From Erythrophleum ivorense (Eukaryota; Streptophyta; Magnoliopsida; Fabales; Fabaceae), in the NCBI GenBank assembly GCA_026724425.1, contig JAIUCV010000227.1:496001-560000 (forward strand): a stretch of DNA of 64,000 nucleotides, read 5' to 3'. This document shows, one piece after another, positions 35,762 to 47,165 of the stretch. Position numbers and translations under genes: made by a program. Every line of letters begins with the position of its first letter. Position 1 is the first letter of the stretch. The notes beneath the pieces are model-generated. The model was not told the origin of the DNA. It searched no databases and saw only the letters and a list, made by a program, of their open reading frames with translations.

Positions 35762-36030
35762 TGTGAGCTAGCTTGGAATTATGGTTCGGGAAAGTTGTAG
35801 TGAAAATTGATTTTAATACGATGATTCAAGCCATTAGAGATGAAAATAAAGAGTTATTGAAGAGTAGCCATAGAATTAAAATTGGTTTAATTTAAATTGA
35901 CAAGTGAAAGTTCATCATATTTATCGAGAAATAAACTCTTATACAGTAAGCTCCTAACAATTTTAGTCATGATCTAAGATATATCACGGTGATGTATAGT
36001 ATTCCCCTTGATTTACCTTTGATTATTTAG
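35762..36030 (+). pseudogene. LINE-type RNase H domain remnant
   Basis: Reads ELAWNYGSGKVVVKIDFNTM and, two frames on, VHHIYREINSYT. This is the pattern of the RNase H domain at the C-terminus of plant L1-type LINEs, which usually has lAw..G...v..E.D and then HVYREAN..AD.LA. The acidic residue after KVVVK is D, but the usual D-S motif reads DF. Stops are present and no RT is adjacent, so this is a short dead fragment. The rest of 33817-36680 is AT-rich with nothing else I can name. Confidence 0.5.
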
Positions 36031-36690
36031 AGAGATAAAAGAGGATCTCTTACTTCTTGTATAATTATTAGTAATTTGCTTTTTTTTAGTGATGTTTCAC
36101 TTGTTGTTCTGCAAAGTAAATAAATAAATAAATTATAGTGACAAATATAATAAAATTTTTTGGGTAGTTAATAATCATTGCATACAAATTGTTAAAATAG
36201 GCTAAATCAATTAGATCAGTTATTTAATTTATTAATTTAGTGAGTTGGGTTAACTCACTGTTTAGAGTTCACTGTTTAATTTTTTTTAAAAAAATTTCTT
36301 TACCTAAAACTCTTCATTAGTAGGTGATTTGTTATAAATCTTTTATACTCTAAATTTTGTGGCTGGTTTGTTTTCCTTTTACTTCTCAAATTTTAAAAAT
36401 AAATTTTAAAAAATAACTTGCTACAAGATGAGATTCAAACGTTGTTGAGAGAGTCTAAAATAGTTAATTATGTTTTAATATACCTTAAACGTTGAATGTT
36501 GTTATTGGATGTTTATCTTGTTGAAAAAAGCTTACTTTAAAATTTGTCTTGAATATATTTGACACTTGTACAAAATTTTAATTATACTTTTATTTTTTAT
36601 TTTTTAATGATCGGTTTAATTCATTTAGGAAGATAGGTTCAAGAGCCTGGAGTTTAAACATATCAGTCCATTTAACTCATTGAATATGAC

Positions 36691-36720
36691 CCACGTGGGG
36701 AACTGCCGCCGTTTGACGGC
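36691..36720. promoter_or_regulatory. Cluster of G-box, GCC-box and W-box-like motifs
   Basis: The palindrome ccacgtgg (G-box) is followed at once by gccgccg (GCC-box core) and tttgacgg (W-box core ttgac). The last part also forms a small inverted repeat, gccgt-ttg-acggc. It stands out as a GC-rich patch in AT-rich sequence and looks like a promoter element cluster of a low-copy gene. Binding is inference. Confidence 0.4.
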
Positions 36721-36730
36721 CCTATCATTA

Positions 36731-37150
36731 CATAGCTGCTAGGTCACTTCCCTAGAACCATGGTCAAAATTCAGACTCCCCTCTTCGATGTTTGCCTCTT
36801 CTGCTTCTGTAGGGCACTTTCTCCCCTCTCTTTCTAGAACTCTATCACCGCTTCAGATCCACCTTCCTTTTTGAACTTGCTTGCCTTCTTCTCTATGAAC
36901 CCCTTCCTTCCCTCCCTCATCTTCTTCACCAACTCCTTCTCTTCCTCCACCGTCACCGCGAACAGTCAAACGAAATTCCTGTAATTCTATGTCTGATTGT
37001 CCAACGCAGTCGTCAGTTCTCCATAACCGTCTTCGGCTCTCCACTGTTCTTCTTCATCGGTTCTACCAGAAAATTGAAAGGTATTTTGTTTTGAAGCTCT
37101 CTACCAGAAAATGAAAGGCATTTTTCTCGGTCACTTGACTTACATGCTTA
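36731..37150 (+). other. Pyrimidine-rich leader-like region with a candidate first exon
   Basis: A CT-rich tract (36830-36960) like a plant 5' untranslated leader follows the motif cluster at 36691. ATG at 36989 opens MSDCPTQSSVLHNRLRLS and runs to a possible donor, aaag|gtattt, at 37080/37081. The protein is unknown to me and the exon may be chance. It could be the remnant of a gene start carried in by a transposon. The rest, up to 38170, is AT-rich and shows no gene. Confidence 0.25.
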
Positions 37151-38177
37151 AGGATGAAGTGGCCTCTATCCATTTTCAGGGTTGATTCCTTGAACAATTA
37201 TAATTATTTATATTGCAAAATTATTATTATTATTATTTCTTTTTGGATTGAAGTCAATTCATTTTTTGCTACTGCCATGTCCAAGTTGATTCTTTTGTTT
37301 ACTTTTGGTTTGTCCTCAACGAATAGGAATGTTGTCTCTGTTGTTTCTGTATAGTGTTGATATTGCAAGTGTTCTTTATTAAGATGAAATTATTTGAGTG
37401 AGAAGCAGGATACAAGAACAACAAGCGAGAATTTAAATGTTTGGATTCTGCAAAGAACAGAGGAAGGGGAAACGTTTGTAATAAAGGAGGCTTTTGTTGT
37501 GTTGTGATGTAGGAATTGATAATTTCCTTTGTGTAATAATTTGAAAGGGAATGTGTAGTACTTTATGCAGCAATATGTGTGATTCATTTGAGAGGACTTA
37601 GCGGTGCTCTAAATATGTATGTGATGATTCAACATGGTCATGGACAGTAATCTCTTCCTAGAGTATTTATCTTGTGTTGGACGGTGGAGGAGGAAAGTGA
37701 AGGTTGAGAAAATTGGAGAAAAAAAAGGAAGAAAAGGGAAAAGTAAGGAGAAAATAGATGTAGGGAGAGAAAATAGAAAAAAAAATTTGTTACTTTATGA
37801 GGGCAATGTTTTTATTATCTAATATTAGTAATTTTATTAATAAATCGGATATTTAAAAGAAAAAATTTATATTTTAAATATAAACTAATTAATATTTGAA
37901 TTTATACATATATATTTTTAAAAACAAATAAGAATAATAAATTTTCAAAAAGAAAACAAATTTATAAAAATTACATTTTATTTTTTAAAAAAAAATTTAG
38001 CCAAATAATGAAATAAAAAATATTAGAAATTAATTTTAAAATGTTCAAACAATAGAAAGAAATTATTTTTGAATAAAGTAAAAAACATATCCTATTAAAA
38101 AAACACATTTAAAATTAAAAATTTTGATTCAAAATAATTCTACAAAAAAAATTTTCAATTACATTGTAGTTGGAATA

Positions 38178-38444
38178 ATTTCTGACTGTAACCTAGTCAG
38201 AATTTTCGACTGCAACCAAAAAAGATGTAGATGAATATATTATTAGGAATTTAAAGTTAAGCTAAAAATAAAAATGTCTTATTTCTAAAAATAAAGAATA
38301 TGTGGCAAACTAATACAATTGAAGAAAGTAAATTTGAATTTTAGAGTGCTTTGAGCAAGAGATGTCATTTTTAAACTTGTACATCTTCTAGTATAATTCA
38401 ACCTGGCTCATATAGAACCTGATTAATATATATCTTAGGGATTT
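38178..38444 (+). repeat. Direct repeat, copy 1 (copy 2 at 39161-39400)
   Basis: About 240-270 bases beginning gactgcaaccaaaaa and ending gattaatatatatcttaggg recur at 39161-39400 with scattered changes. A 697-bp TIR element sits between the two copies, so a tandem duplication apparently preceded or accompanied that insertion. Confidence 0.8.
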
Positions 38445-38452
38445 GTAGTCAC

Positions 38453-39149
38453 TAGGGTTGTACATGAGCAGAGTCGGACCAGACATCTAATAGGCCTGAT
38501 ACCCTACTCGATTAAGATATCGGGCTTGTTTTTATGTCCATAATATAACTCGACCCGAACAAGCTCGATTCTAAGGCGGGTTAGGACTGATTAGAGCCGC
38601 TCAGATTTTTTTTATTTGTTAATAAATTGATACTTATAATATAAAAATATTTTTTTACAGACTCATAGGTATATATTTCAAAATAATAGACCTTTAAAAC
38701 TCTTATATTTTTATCAATAATAAAAAAATAATATAGTATTATTAAATAAAATATAAGCTATACTAGTATAATTAGCCTTAAGTAAATATGTGTATTTTTG
38801 TTATTCAACAAAAGAAATATTAGGAAATATACACATCAATGATGAAAATAATTAAGAAGTAAGGAATGTTTACGTAAGTAATAAAAACTACAATATGTAA
38901 AGAGAATCAAATGAAATAAAAAAAAAAATATATATATATATAAGATGACAATATGTTAATAATTAAAAAAAAGTAACTATTAGGGTAGATTAGGCAGAAC
39001 ATACCTTTGCCCGTGGCCCAACCCGACTTGATATAGTTTTGTTTAAAGTTTTATCTATTTATATTTTTGGCCCAACCCGATCTAGCCTAACCTGATTAGA
39101 CCGGGCTAGGGTTGGCTTTTAGGGCATATCAGGCCAATGAACACCCCTA
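38453..39149 (+). mobile_element. 697-bp non-autonomous hAT-type element with 8-bp TSD
   Basis: Termini are tagggttgtacatgagc (left) and, complemented, taggggtgttcattggc (right), imperfect inverted repeats. The flanks gtagtcac (38445-38452) and gtagtcat (39150-39157) form an 8-bp duplication with one mismatch, the hAT length. The interior is AT-rich with no reading frame. A degraded inverted relative lies at 31039-31690. Confidence 0.7.
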
Positions 39150-39160
39150 GTAGTCATAAA

Positions 39161-39400
39161 CTGTTCTGACTGCAACCAAAAAGGGCATAGATGAATATAT
39201 TATTAGAAATTTAAAATTAAATTAAAAATAAAAATGTTTCATTTCCAAAAGTAAAAAATATAAGGCAAACTAATATAATAGAAGAAAGTCAATTTAAATT
39301 TTAGTGCTTTGAACAAGAGATGTCATCTTCAAACTTGTACATCAACTAGTATAATCCAACTTGGCTCATATAGAACTTGGTTAATATATATCCTAGGGAG
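39161..39400 (+). repeat. Direct repeat, copy 2 (copy 1 at 38178-38444)
   Basis: Matches copy 1 from gactgcaaccaaaaa to taatatatatcctaggg. Confidence 0.8.
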
Positions 39401-39826
39401 CTTTGTGGGAGTAGGTGTATACGCTATGTGTAAGACACATAATGTACGGCACTTCACTTCTCTTTAGTCTGTATCTTGTTTTTAATTTGTCTCTTTTATT
39501 GCTTTGAATTGCTCGAGATATGATGCATTCACTCTCTGATATAGTTTGTTATCCCTCTTGGAGGCCCACATTTTAGATGTGGGATTTTATTTTTATTAGT
39601 TTAATTCTTTTTCTATTAGAATCCTCTTTCAAATATCTCTACAAGCTCTAAAATTTGCAATAGGCTCCATAAGGGGGCACTAGTCAGTCTTTGACCAAGC
39701 TGGTGACATTTTCCATTTTTATTCTTTTTATTAATATACAGTAATATACACTTTATTTGAAAACTAATTGCTACATTAGCATTGCTTCCACTGTATCGTT
39801 ATGCTGTAGTTTCACAAATTATGCAG

Positions 39827-39884
39827 GAGAGGTTTGATTTCCAAGAAGAGGTTTCCTCTATTAAAGCAGTTGGTGTGTACAAAG
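39827..39884 (+). other. Candidate 58-base exon of unknown gene
   Basis: A good acceptor (ttatgcag) and a possible donor (aaag|gtttgt) bound a segment reading ERFDFQEEVSSIKAVGVYK in one frame; a second frame is also open. The peptide looks protein-like, but I do not recognise it and no neighbouring exons are evident. The rest of 39401-40590 shows no gene; a small hairpin (cccacat-tttag-atgtggg) lies at about 39566-39584. Confidence 0.2.
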
Positions 39885-40589
39885 GTTTGTGAAATAATTC
39901 ACACTTTTATTGCATGTCTACAGAAAATACTATTATCTTCTTCTGTATGCAAAATGGTATTGTATTTAAGATATTTGCTTTGGCGCTGTATTTTAATTAC
40001 TTGTGAGTATAAATATAACAATATATTGGCTTATGTAGTTCTTGCAGTTTTTAGGCCACTAGCAATATTGTGGATAAGATAGGTGGTGGTTATTCTTAAG
40101 AAAATTGGCTAACAGCGGAAAATGACAGATACTGAATTGAATTTAGGGAGAATTATAATAAAGGATCAAAAAATGAAGAAATTTATTCTTAAGAACATAT
40201 TATCACTTGTTTTAGGATGATTACCACTGGGTTTAGCAACAAACAATTGAACCTAGTAGTAAAAGTCTTTAAAAATAATTTTTTTCACTTCTTAGTCCTT
40301 AAACATAATTTTCCCTTAAATTTATGATGGCTAATTGCCTTTTAGCATCTGCCACTTAGTTTAATTTCATTTTAACACAGTCATATCAATGTCTCTCCTT
40401 GATACAGCATATCTATGCACATTTCCCACTTGGGCTGTGCCTAATATGGGGAAAATTGAAACGGACTGTTTGAAACAAAAATTATATTTTAAGATTATAA
40501 ATTGAAAATATTTATTGTATAGGACTTAGATTGTAAAATTATTTTAAGGGCTTAAAAATAAAAACTTTTAATAGTGAAAAAAAATTATA

Positions 40590-40915
40590 TTTTATATTAT
40601 AAAAATCCATTAATTCTATTTATTGTTCATTGATAGAAACAAATTAAATGAGCAATGTAATTCAGATAAACAACGAGAACTTTCTTTTCGAGGCAGGAAG
40701 GTGACTCCAGAAACTATTCTCCTCATTCCATACCATCCTTCCCTTCTTACGCTACTATATAAAACAAGAAAATATCCTCCTCCTCACACCTGGCGCATGC
40801 TCCCTTATTCCAAAACATTCCCTTACTAACAGCTTAGCTATTCCCATGTGATTATACAAAGGCATTCTTTTATTATTTGGCTGACTTTTACCCATATAGA
40901 AATCACGTGACCATA
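40590..40915 (-). mobile_element. LTR-like region downstream of the minus-strand gypsy element
   Basis: On the minus strand it has a TATA-like ttttatatagtagcg followed by gggaagg, then attgctcatttaa and atgaacaataaa. This resembles a short promoter/poly(A) LTR body directly after the chromodomain end. LTR ends are not clear and I see no matching copy upstream of gag. The short plus-strand frame at 40623-40829 is not convincing as a gene. Confidence 0.3.
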
Positions 40916-40916
40916 T

Positions 40917-41036
40917 TGGAGCCTTCCTCTGCCTCTTATGTGTAGTGACTATTGTAGTATCCGTTGGCCTTTGTCCCTCTGTAGTATTTGTTGGTATCTA
41001 TCCCTCTGCAGCCAGCTTCACTTGTTGAGGTGTATC
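40917..41036 (-). repeat. Direct repeat at the 3' side of the gypsy element (partner 45270-45390)
   Basis: The stretch from ttggagccttcctctgcc to ttgaggtgtatcaat matches 45270-45390 at roughly 90 percent by eye. Within each copy a ~27-base unit (gtagtatccgttggcc.tt) is itself doubled. This copy overlaps the end of the chromodomain frame; the other overlaps the start of gag. Confidence 0.85.
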
Positions 41037-42265
41037 AATATCCCCTGCTTTGAAAACAACCTTGTCCTCAAGGTTGAGGTCTGGGTAAATCTCTTGCAGG
41101 GTTTGATAATTCTTCCAAGTGGCTTCCTCTCGAGGACACCCGGCCCATTTTACCAAAACTTGATGGCGAGTAACCCCTCCAATAGAAGCATCTTTGCAGT
41201 CTATAATTGCTGCGAGTAGGAAGTCTAAAGGATTGTCCATTAATGGAAGCTTTAGTGGCTTAGTAGGAGGAGTGCCTATGAATTCTTTGAGCAGAGAGAC
41301 ATGAAAGACAGGGTGTAACTTGCTATCTGTTGGTAGCTTCAGTTGGTACGCTACTGATCCCATTTATGCTTCAATTTGAAAAGGCACAAAATATCTAGGA
41401 GCTAGCTTGAATGATAATCTCTTGGCTACTGATTGCTGCTTATATTTATATAGTTTTAATAGGACCCAAGCCCCTGGTTAAAACAATTTTTCAAATCTTT
41501 TCTGATTTGCTGCATTTTTCATACGTTTTTGAGCCATCTCCAAGTTAAACTCGAGTTGGGTTTGTAGCTCTATTCTCCGTTGCAACATGCTGTCAATCGC
41601 TTCCACTTTAGAAACCCCAAGCCTATAACCTGGCATATAAGGCTCAGTGCGATGCCATTTTAATGGAGGAGTGATATGAGGAATTATAGGATAATTCGGC
41701 CCATACCAAGTAAGAATACCAATGTTGTGGATGTTGATTGACAAAAGCTCGTAGATATTGCTCTAGGCATCGATTAAGTACTTCCGTTTGGTCATCTATA
41801 TATGGATGATATAAGGTGCTATAGTGTAAAGTCGTTCCACTATTTTTAAGAAGGCTCCTCCAAAAATGACTAAGGAATAAGGGATCTCTATCAGTAATAT
41901 AGTTTGAGGAAAATCATGGTGTTTAACCACTGTCTCGATAAACAAGTGTGCAACTGATCTGATAGTATATCCCAGTCTCAAACCTCCAAAATATGCCACT
42001 TTTGTTAACTAGTCCACTACCACCATAATAGCTGAATTTCTATGTGACAGTGGTAGTCTTGTTATGAAATCCATGGTAACATCCAACCATGGTTTCGAAG
42101 GTATAGGCAATGGTTGTAGAAGTCCCTTTGGTTTAGAGGTCTCATACTTTATTTGCTGACATATGACACAGCTGCGGACATACTACTCCATTTTTGCTTT
42201 CAGGTGCCTTCGATGAAAAAATTCAATAATCCTCTTAGAAGTTTTCAAAACTCCTATATGTCCAG
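40998..42265 (-). pseudogene. Gypsy integrase and chromodomain
   Basis: From high to low coordinates: a zinc-finger region with GHIGVLKTSKRIIEFFHRRH and SCVICQQIKY (42260-42140), then a core with VTMDFITRLPLSHRNSAI (about 42080). Where the family has a D-R-D-P motif the sequence reads IEIPYSL, so the second catalytic Asp is lost. The C-terminal part has WHRTEPYMPGYRLG and KLHPVFHVSLLKEF. The chromodomain segment VLVKWAGCPREEATWKNY and DLNLEDKVV follow at about 41160-41060. A frame of 121 codons (41363-40998) covers the tail. Stops lie between the pieces (for example near 41480, 41790 and 41365). Confidence 0.8.
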
Positions 42266-44129
42266 CTATTGAGGTGCAATGAAACTAGTGTAGGATTTGT
42301 CCTTTGAGTAAGGAATCATCAAGGATATACACCGATCATTATAGAACATAACTTCTTCCTTGACTGAAAAACTCTTAGGTAATAAGTTGCTGATGTATTG
42401 TTGGTGTAAGTGTAAGAGTTCCTTGTCTTTCTTATTGGCTTGTAGTATGCTCTCCCATAAGGAATTTTGAATCCTTGTGAAATGTAAAAGCTCTCCACTT
42501 CCTTCTATTGTTCCAGGCTCGGGGACCCATGACAAGGCATCTGCAACTTGGTTAGTCTTCCCACTTCTGTACACAATTTCATAATAAAACCCCATGAGTT
42601 TTGCTAGGTAAAATTGTTACTCTGGGGTCTGTATCACCTGATGCATCAATTCTTTGAGACTTCGATAATCTATCTTGATTGTGAATCTTCTTCCTAATAA
42701 GTAATGCCGCCACTTCATCATAGCTTATGTAATTGCATACAACTCTCTCACATAAGCAGAAGCAAGAGTCAATCGAGGTGTCAAGGACTTGCTGAAATAA
42801 GCAAGAGGATGACAAGTTTGAGACAAAACAATTCCTACACCATATTTGGAAGCATCTGTCTCTACTACAAATGGTTTGGTGAATTGTGGTAGCACTAAGA
42901 TGGGAGCCTTGGTCATTTGAAGTTTTAAGTGCTCAAAGGCATGTTGAGCCTTGTTATCCTAGTGAAATGCATTTCTCTTCAAGAGATTTGTCAACGACTA
43001 AGCTAACATAGCATATTGCTTGATAAACCTTCTATTATACCTAGTTAATTCAAGGAAACCTCTGAGTTGCTTAACATTTGTAGGCGTTGGCCATTCCACC
43101 ATAGCTTTAACTTTCCTATGATCTGCATGTACACCCTTGTAACTAATTATGTGGTCCAAATACTCCATTTCCTTCTGGTAGAAGAGACACTTTGATCTTT
43201 TGGCAAAGAAACCATTTTCTTTCAGAGTTCTCAACACAATTTTTAGATGTTGTACATGGTCCATAAGTGTTCTGCTGTAGATTAGTATATCATCAAAAAA
43301 CACAGCAACAAATTTCCTCAAGTATGGTCTGAAGGGCTAGTTTAATGATAGATTGGAAGGTTACAGGCGCGTTACTCAAGCCAAGAGGCATCACAACGAA
43401 TTCATAGTGACCACGGTATGTCCTAAATGCTATCTTATGTATATCCGGATCCTACATCCAAATTTGGTGATAGCTTGACTACAGATCAAGTTTAGAATAA
43501 CATCTTGATCTATGAAACTCATCCAGGATCTCATCTATGGTAGGAATGGGAAATTTATCCTTCACCATGATATCGTTAAGTTCCTTATAATCAATGCAAA
43601 ATCTCTAGCTTCCATCTTGTTTTTTAACTAGTAGAACGGGGGATGAGTATAGGCTCTGACTATCTCTAATGATTCCCATCCTAAGCATTTCCTCGACTAG
43701 TCTTTCTATCTCAACCTTTTGGAAATGTTGGTACCTGTATGGTCTCACACTTACTGGTTTGGCTTTGGGTAGAATGAGAATTCGATGATCAGAGCTCCTT
43801 CTAGGAGGTAAACCCATAGGTTCTATGAATACTTCCTTGAATTTTTCTAAAACATCAGCAATCTCTCTTGATATATTAACATTTTCAGTAGCCTCCGGCT
43901 TAGCTACTTTTTGCAAATGATATAATGCTACAATGGATTGCTCCCCCACCATCTTATTTATTTCTCGGCAATGTGCTGGATGTTTCTTCATTATAGTATT
44001 TCCTTGTAACTTCCTCTGAATGCCTTCATAATGAAATTCCATAGTGAGGTTTTTATGATCAATAAGCACAGGTCCAAGGGATTCTAGCCACTGAACTCCC
44101 AGCACTATGTCATAACCTTTTAAATCCAA
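42266..44129 (-). pseudogene. Gypsy reverse transcriptase and RNase H
   Basis: The 174-codon frame 44129-43605 holds the protease-RT linker (GYDIVLGVQWLESLG) and the RT start (FKEVFIEPMGLPP, VRPYRYQ, SSPVLLVKKQDGS). RT then continues with DKFPIPTIDEILDE, but it is broken by stops at 43479-43481 and 43452-43454 in a region that should read through the first catalytic Asp motif. The second catalytic motif is intact as VFFDDILIYS (about 43290). RNase H shows FVVETDASKYGVG (about 42860), ELYAIT and YRSGKTNQVADALS. RNase H activity residues are partly kept, but the frame is split. Confidence 0.85.
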
Positions 44130-44150
44130 GACATATAAGTCAATCTTGAA

Positions 44151-44390
44151 CTATTGTCCTTGGATTCCTAGTGGCACTTGTTCACATTTTTCCTTACACA
44201 ACAAATAAGATCCACTTCCTACTAACACTTTAAATGCCTTGATGGCTGCCCATTTGATCTGCAGCTTCTGTGCTACCTCATTCTTAATGAAATTGTGAGT
44301 ACTTCCATTATCGATTAGAATTCTCAATTGCTCCCTGTTGTGATGTCCAAACATCTTTAGTGTGCTAGGATGAAATTGCCTATCTAGAGC
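44151..44390 (-). pseudogene. Gypsy aspartic protease remnant
   Basis: Contains ILIDNGSTHNFIKNEVAQKL at about 44310, the retropepsin active-site motif (D-[ST]-G, here D-N-G) with the usual STHNFI tail. It then reads VLVGSGSYLLC. A stop separates it from the following frame at 44129. It lies directly after the gag zinc-knuckle region, as in other plant gypsy elements. Confidence 0.75.
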
Positions 44391-44499
44391 ATTGAAACTA
44401 ATCTCAGGTAGATCTCATTAATGTGCTCTTCCTCCTATTCCCCTTTCTTGGCTTCTAGTTCTAGTTCTTTAAGCATTTCTTCTACCTTTTCCTGACCTA

Positions 44500-45344
44500 C
44501 TAGTAGGTAACACACACTCTTACATTTGTGATTAGGGCTGTATTGTTTGTCAAAGTAGTAGCACAACCCTTTCTTTCATTTGTTCTTTAACTCCACTTCT
44601 GTTCATTTCTTATAAGGTGTAGATGTGGCTTGATTGGAAGCCTCGCTTACTTCAGTAGCTACCTTCATGGAGTTTCCCCAGTTTTTGAATTTGAGGTGGT
44701 TGACAAATTTTTTGCTAGTTGTAACCCATCTTGTTGTCGACACCATGGTAGGGAATTTTCCAGCGTTTGTTTTTATTGAAAAAGAAGGTTTCAAGGTTGC
44801 TTGGAACTTCATATGTTTTTGCTCATGCAACTTAGCTAAGGATACGGCATGAAAATATGATTCGGGTTGTGCCAGTTGCAATTCACACTTGAGATGATCT
44901 TGAAATCTGACTATAAAGAAACTAACAAGCCATTGTTTAGGTAGCCCTATAACTTTGGTAGAGAGCTCCTCAAATTGGCTCTGATATTTATCCACACTTC
45001 CAATTTGCTTGAGCTCCTTAAGTGCTGCTTTTGGATCATCATATAGAGTAGACCCAAAGTGAAGTAATAAGGCATTTAGAAAACCATTCCAATCCTGAAT
45101 GAAATTATTCTTCATTACCCATTTTGTACTAATAGTAAGCCGGGCGTGACATGTTAAATGATGCCATCTTGACTCTTTGATCTTTTGGTACACCGTAGGC
45201 ATCAAAGAATTCCTGTATTTTGAAAGCCCATTTTTCTGCATCCATTCCATTGAAATATATAGACCATATTGGAGCCTTCCTCTGCCTCTTACTTGTAGTG
45301 ACCATTGTAGTATCCGTTGGCCTCTGTCCCTTTGTAGTATTCAT
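44500..45344 (-). pseudogene. Gypsy gag remnant
   Basis: The first piece (45344-45129) reads KAPIWSIYFNGMDAEKW, FFDAYGVP and QRVKMASFNMS, the gag core of plant chromoviruses. It shifts frame to DWNGFLNALLLHFGS, DDPKAALKELKQIGSVDKY and ELSTKVIGLPKQW (45080-44920). A single zinc knuckle near 44560-44510 is degenerate: CYYFDKQYSPNHKCK, with the second Cys replaced by Phe. The N-terminus is short compared with usual gag proteins and falls inside the right-hand direct repeat, so its start is not native-looking. Confidence 0.75.
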
Positions 45345-45390
45345 TGGTCTTTGTCCCTTGCAGCCAGCGTCACTTCTTGAGGTGTATCAA
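45270..45390 (-). repeat. Direct repeat at the 5' side of the gypsy element (partner 40917-41036)
   Basis: Same repeat as at 40917-41036, here running into gag. Similarity stops at ggtgtatcaatt on the upstream side and at gaccatattgg on the downstream side. Confidence 0.85.
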
Positions 45391-46900
45391 TTCATCTAGT
45401 TTTTATTTCAACTATTATTCATTACTGATCAAGAAATGACTATTTGCAATTAAAACTTTTAGCCTTTGCTGCCTTTAAAATAATTTTAAAATTTAAAATT
45501 TTTTACAATAAATATTTATCTATGGTTCTGAGTATAATTTTTCTTATTTTTTAAGCACGTATAAGTCCTCATCGCAATCATAACTCTATTGCAGTAATAT
45601 AACCACAGCCGCACATAATTCACTCATCCCATTTACAAATTTTTAGCTGAGTAAATTATATAGACTTTTTTTTTCTAAATTTTGTTGAAATTGTATAGTT
45701 TTTATTTTTAAAATATATATTTTAGTCTAATTTTAAATTTTTAATTAAAATACTATTTATAAAGAATATGTAATAAAATATTTTAAATACAACTATCTTT
45801 TTTAGATTAATTGAGCATATTTTAATAAAAAATTTTAAAATTAAACTAAAGTGTAATATAACTTTTTACTTTAAAAACATTTGAATATATTTTAAAAATA
45901 AAGGAAGAAATCTGTATAATCATAGTAAAATTTAAGGAAAATTTATATATTTTATTAATTTTTTTAAAAGGAATACAAAAAATGAGAATAAAAAATCTTA
46001 TAGAATAACTAAATAATTTTGATAAAAAAAAAAGAAAAACTAAAGAAGAACAAAACAAAACAAACAAATGGAAAAGAAAATTAGCTTAAAAAATATATCA
46101 TGTACTGACAAGACATTGGCCTTCCTAAACATTTTAAGCCTATTTGACAAGTTTTCATTCTAAGATTATTCTCTTTTTGGGTTAACAGAGCTTGGAGCTA
46201 TCGTCACATAAAGACTTGAGGCATAACCAACAATTTTATTTTGCATTACGATAGGAGTATCTTTGAATTTTGTTCAAAACTATGTTTTTACATTAATCTA
46301 ATGCATTTAATATTTAAAAATTTTAAATAATGCATCTAAAATGTTATTCTCATTATATCTTTATTTTTAGAATAACTTTTCTGTTACAATATTTTGTTAC
46401 AATTAAAAAAGTGTATTATTATTATTTTGATAAAATAGTATTTGTTTTCAAATATCTCTATCTCATAATACTTTGGTCACTTAAAAATTTTGATCAGTAA
46501 AATGTCGATTTAAAGTTTCCTTTTTACCTTTTTATATATGAAGAAAAAATAGATAAAATAACAAAAAGCAAGTGATGAGAAGATAAAATAACGTTTGTCT
46601 TGAGAAGAAATTTCATGAAAAGGAAGTCCACATTATCCAACCCTCCCCCCAATTTCCCAGTCACAACAAGGGCAATTTTGGGGTTGTAGCATCCAAGCGA
46701 CGTCGCCTTTGATAACCATAGCCAGCAACGGTGCTGATGTCATTGATTATCATAACATGTTGAACTCTACAAAACCATAGACCAATTTTTGGAGAAGAAA
46801 ATTAAAAATAATAAAGTTAAAAAATAAAGTTCAATTCGCTTGACGAGCTTGGGATGTTTGAATATTGACTTATCTTTCACTAATGAATTTGATCCTGCGA
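45391..46900. other. Intergenic region upstream of the methyltransferase gene
   Basis: AT-rich, with homopolymer runs. No gene, repeat array or transposon terminus was recognised. A small GC-richer patch lies at 46640-46750 (ccctccccccaatttccc, cgacgtcgcc). Confidence 0.4.
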
Positions 46901-46952
46901 AAATTATTGTATAGAACAGCATACTTACAAGGTTATAACTTAACTCCGTATC

Positions 46953-46960
46953 TATATATA
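46953..46960 (+). promoter_or_regulatory. Candidate TATA box of the methyltransferase gene
   Basis: The sequence tatatata within ccgtatctatatatatcc lies about 205 bases before the start codon. Transcription would start near 46985, giving a leader of about 180 bases, normal for a plant gene. No other good TATA is closer to the start codon. Confidence 0.5.
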
Positions 46961-47165
46961 TCCATATGCTCTAATGGCTTCTGCATTATCCAGAAAGTTC
47001 AGGTTCCACAAACTCGTTCTCATTGAAGAAGCTCTTCATTCCTACAGAATAAAGTGGTATACTCTCTTCTTTCTTCATTAATTTTGTATTCTTCTGGTTT
47101 GAAAAATTAACTTATCAGAAGAACATGATGCAGATTGATAAAACCCGCCACGTTAACAGAGAGAT

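Larger units (their letters stand above)
40917..45390 (-). mobile_element. Degenerate Ty3/gypsy chromovirus (gag-PR-RT-RH-INT-chromodomain)
   Basis: All gypsy domains occur in order on the minus strand within 4.4 kb: gag (45344-44500), protease (44390-44151), RT (44000-42998), RNase H (42990-42500), integrase (42265-41400) and chromodomain (41230-41040). Integrase after RNase H plus a chromodomain marks a chromovirus. Frames are broken by stops and shifts. Its ends are unusual: 120-base direct repeats that overlap the gag start and the chromodomain end, with no primer-binding site or long LTR seen beside gag. Confidence 0.85.

Noticed and set aside
37634..37822. Lysine-rich 62-codon frame
   Set aside because: It is purine-rich low-complexity sequence without motif or conserved neighbours.
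39566..39584. Hairpin cccacat-tttag-atgtggg as a terminator or small RNA
   Set aside because: A 7-base stem alone is weak. It is more likely part of an old LTR or chance, and no transcript evidence is available.
46974..47081. A 35-codon frame starting at ATG 46974 upstream of the methyltransferase start
   Set aside because: It begins about 20 bases after the candidate TATA box, so its ATG is probably before the transcription start. It has no recognisable motif and ends before exon 1.
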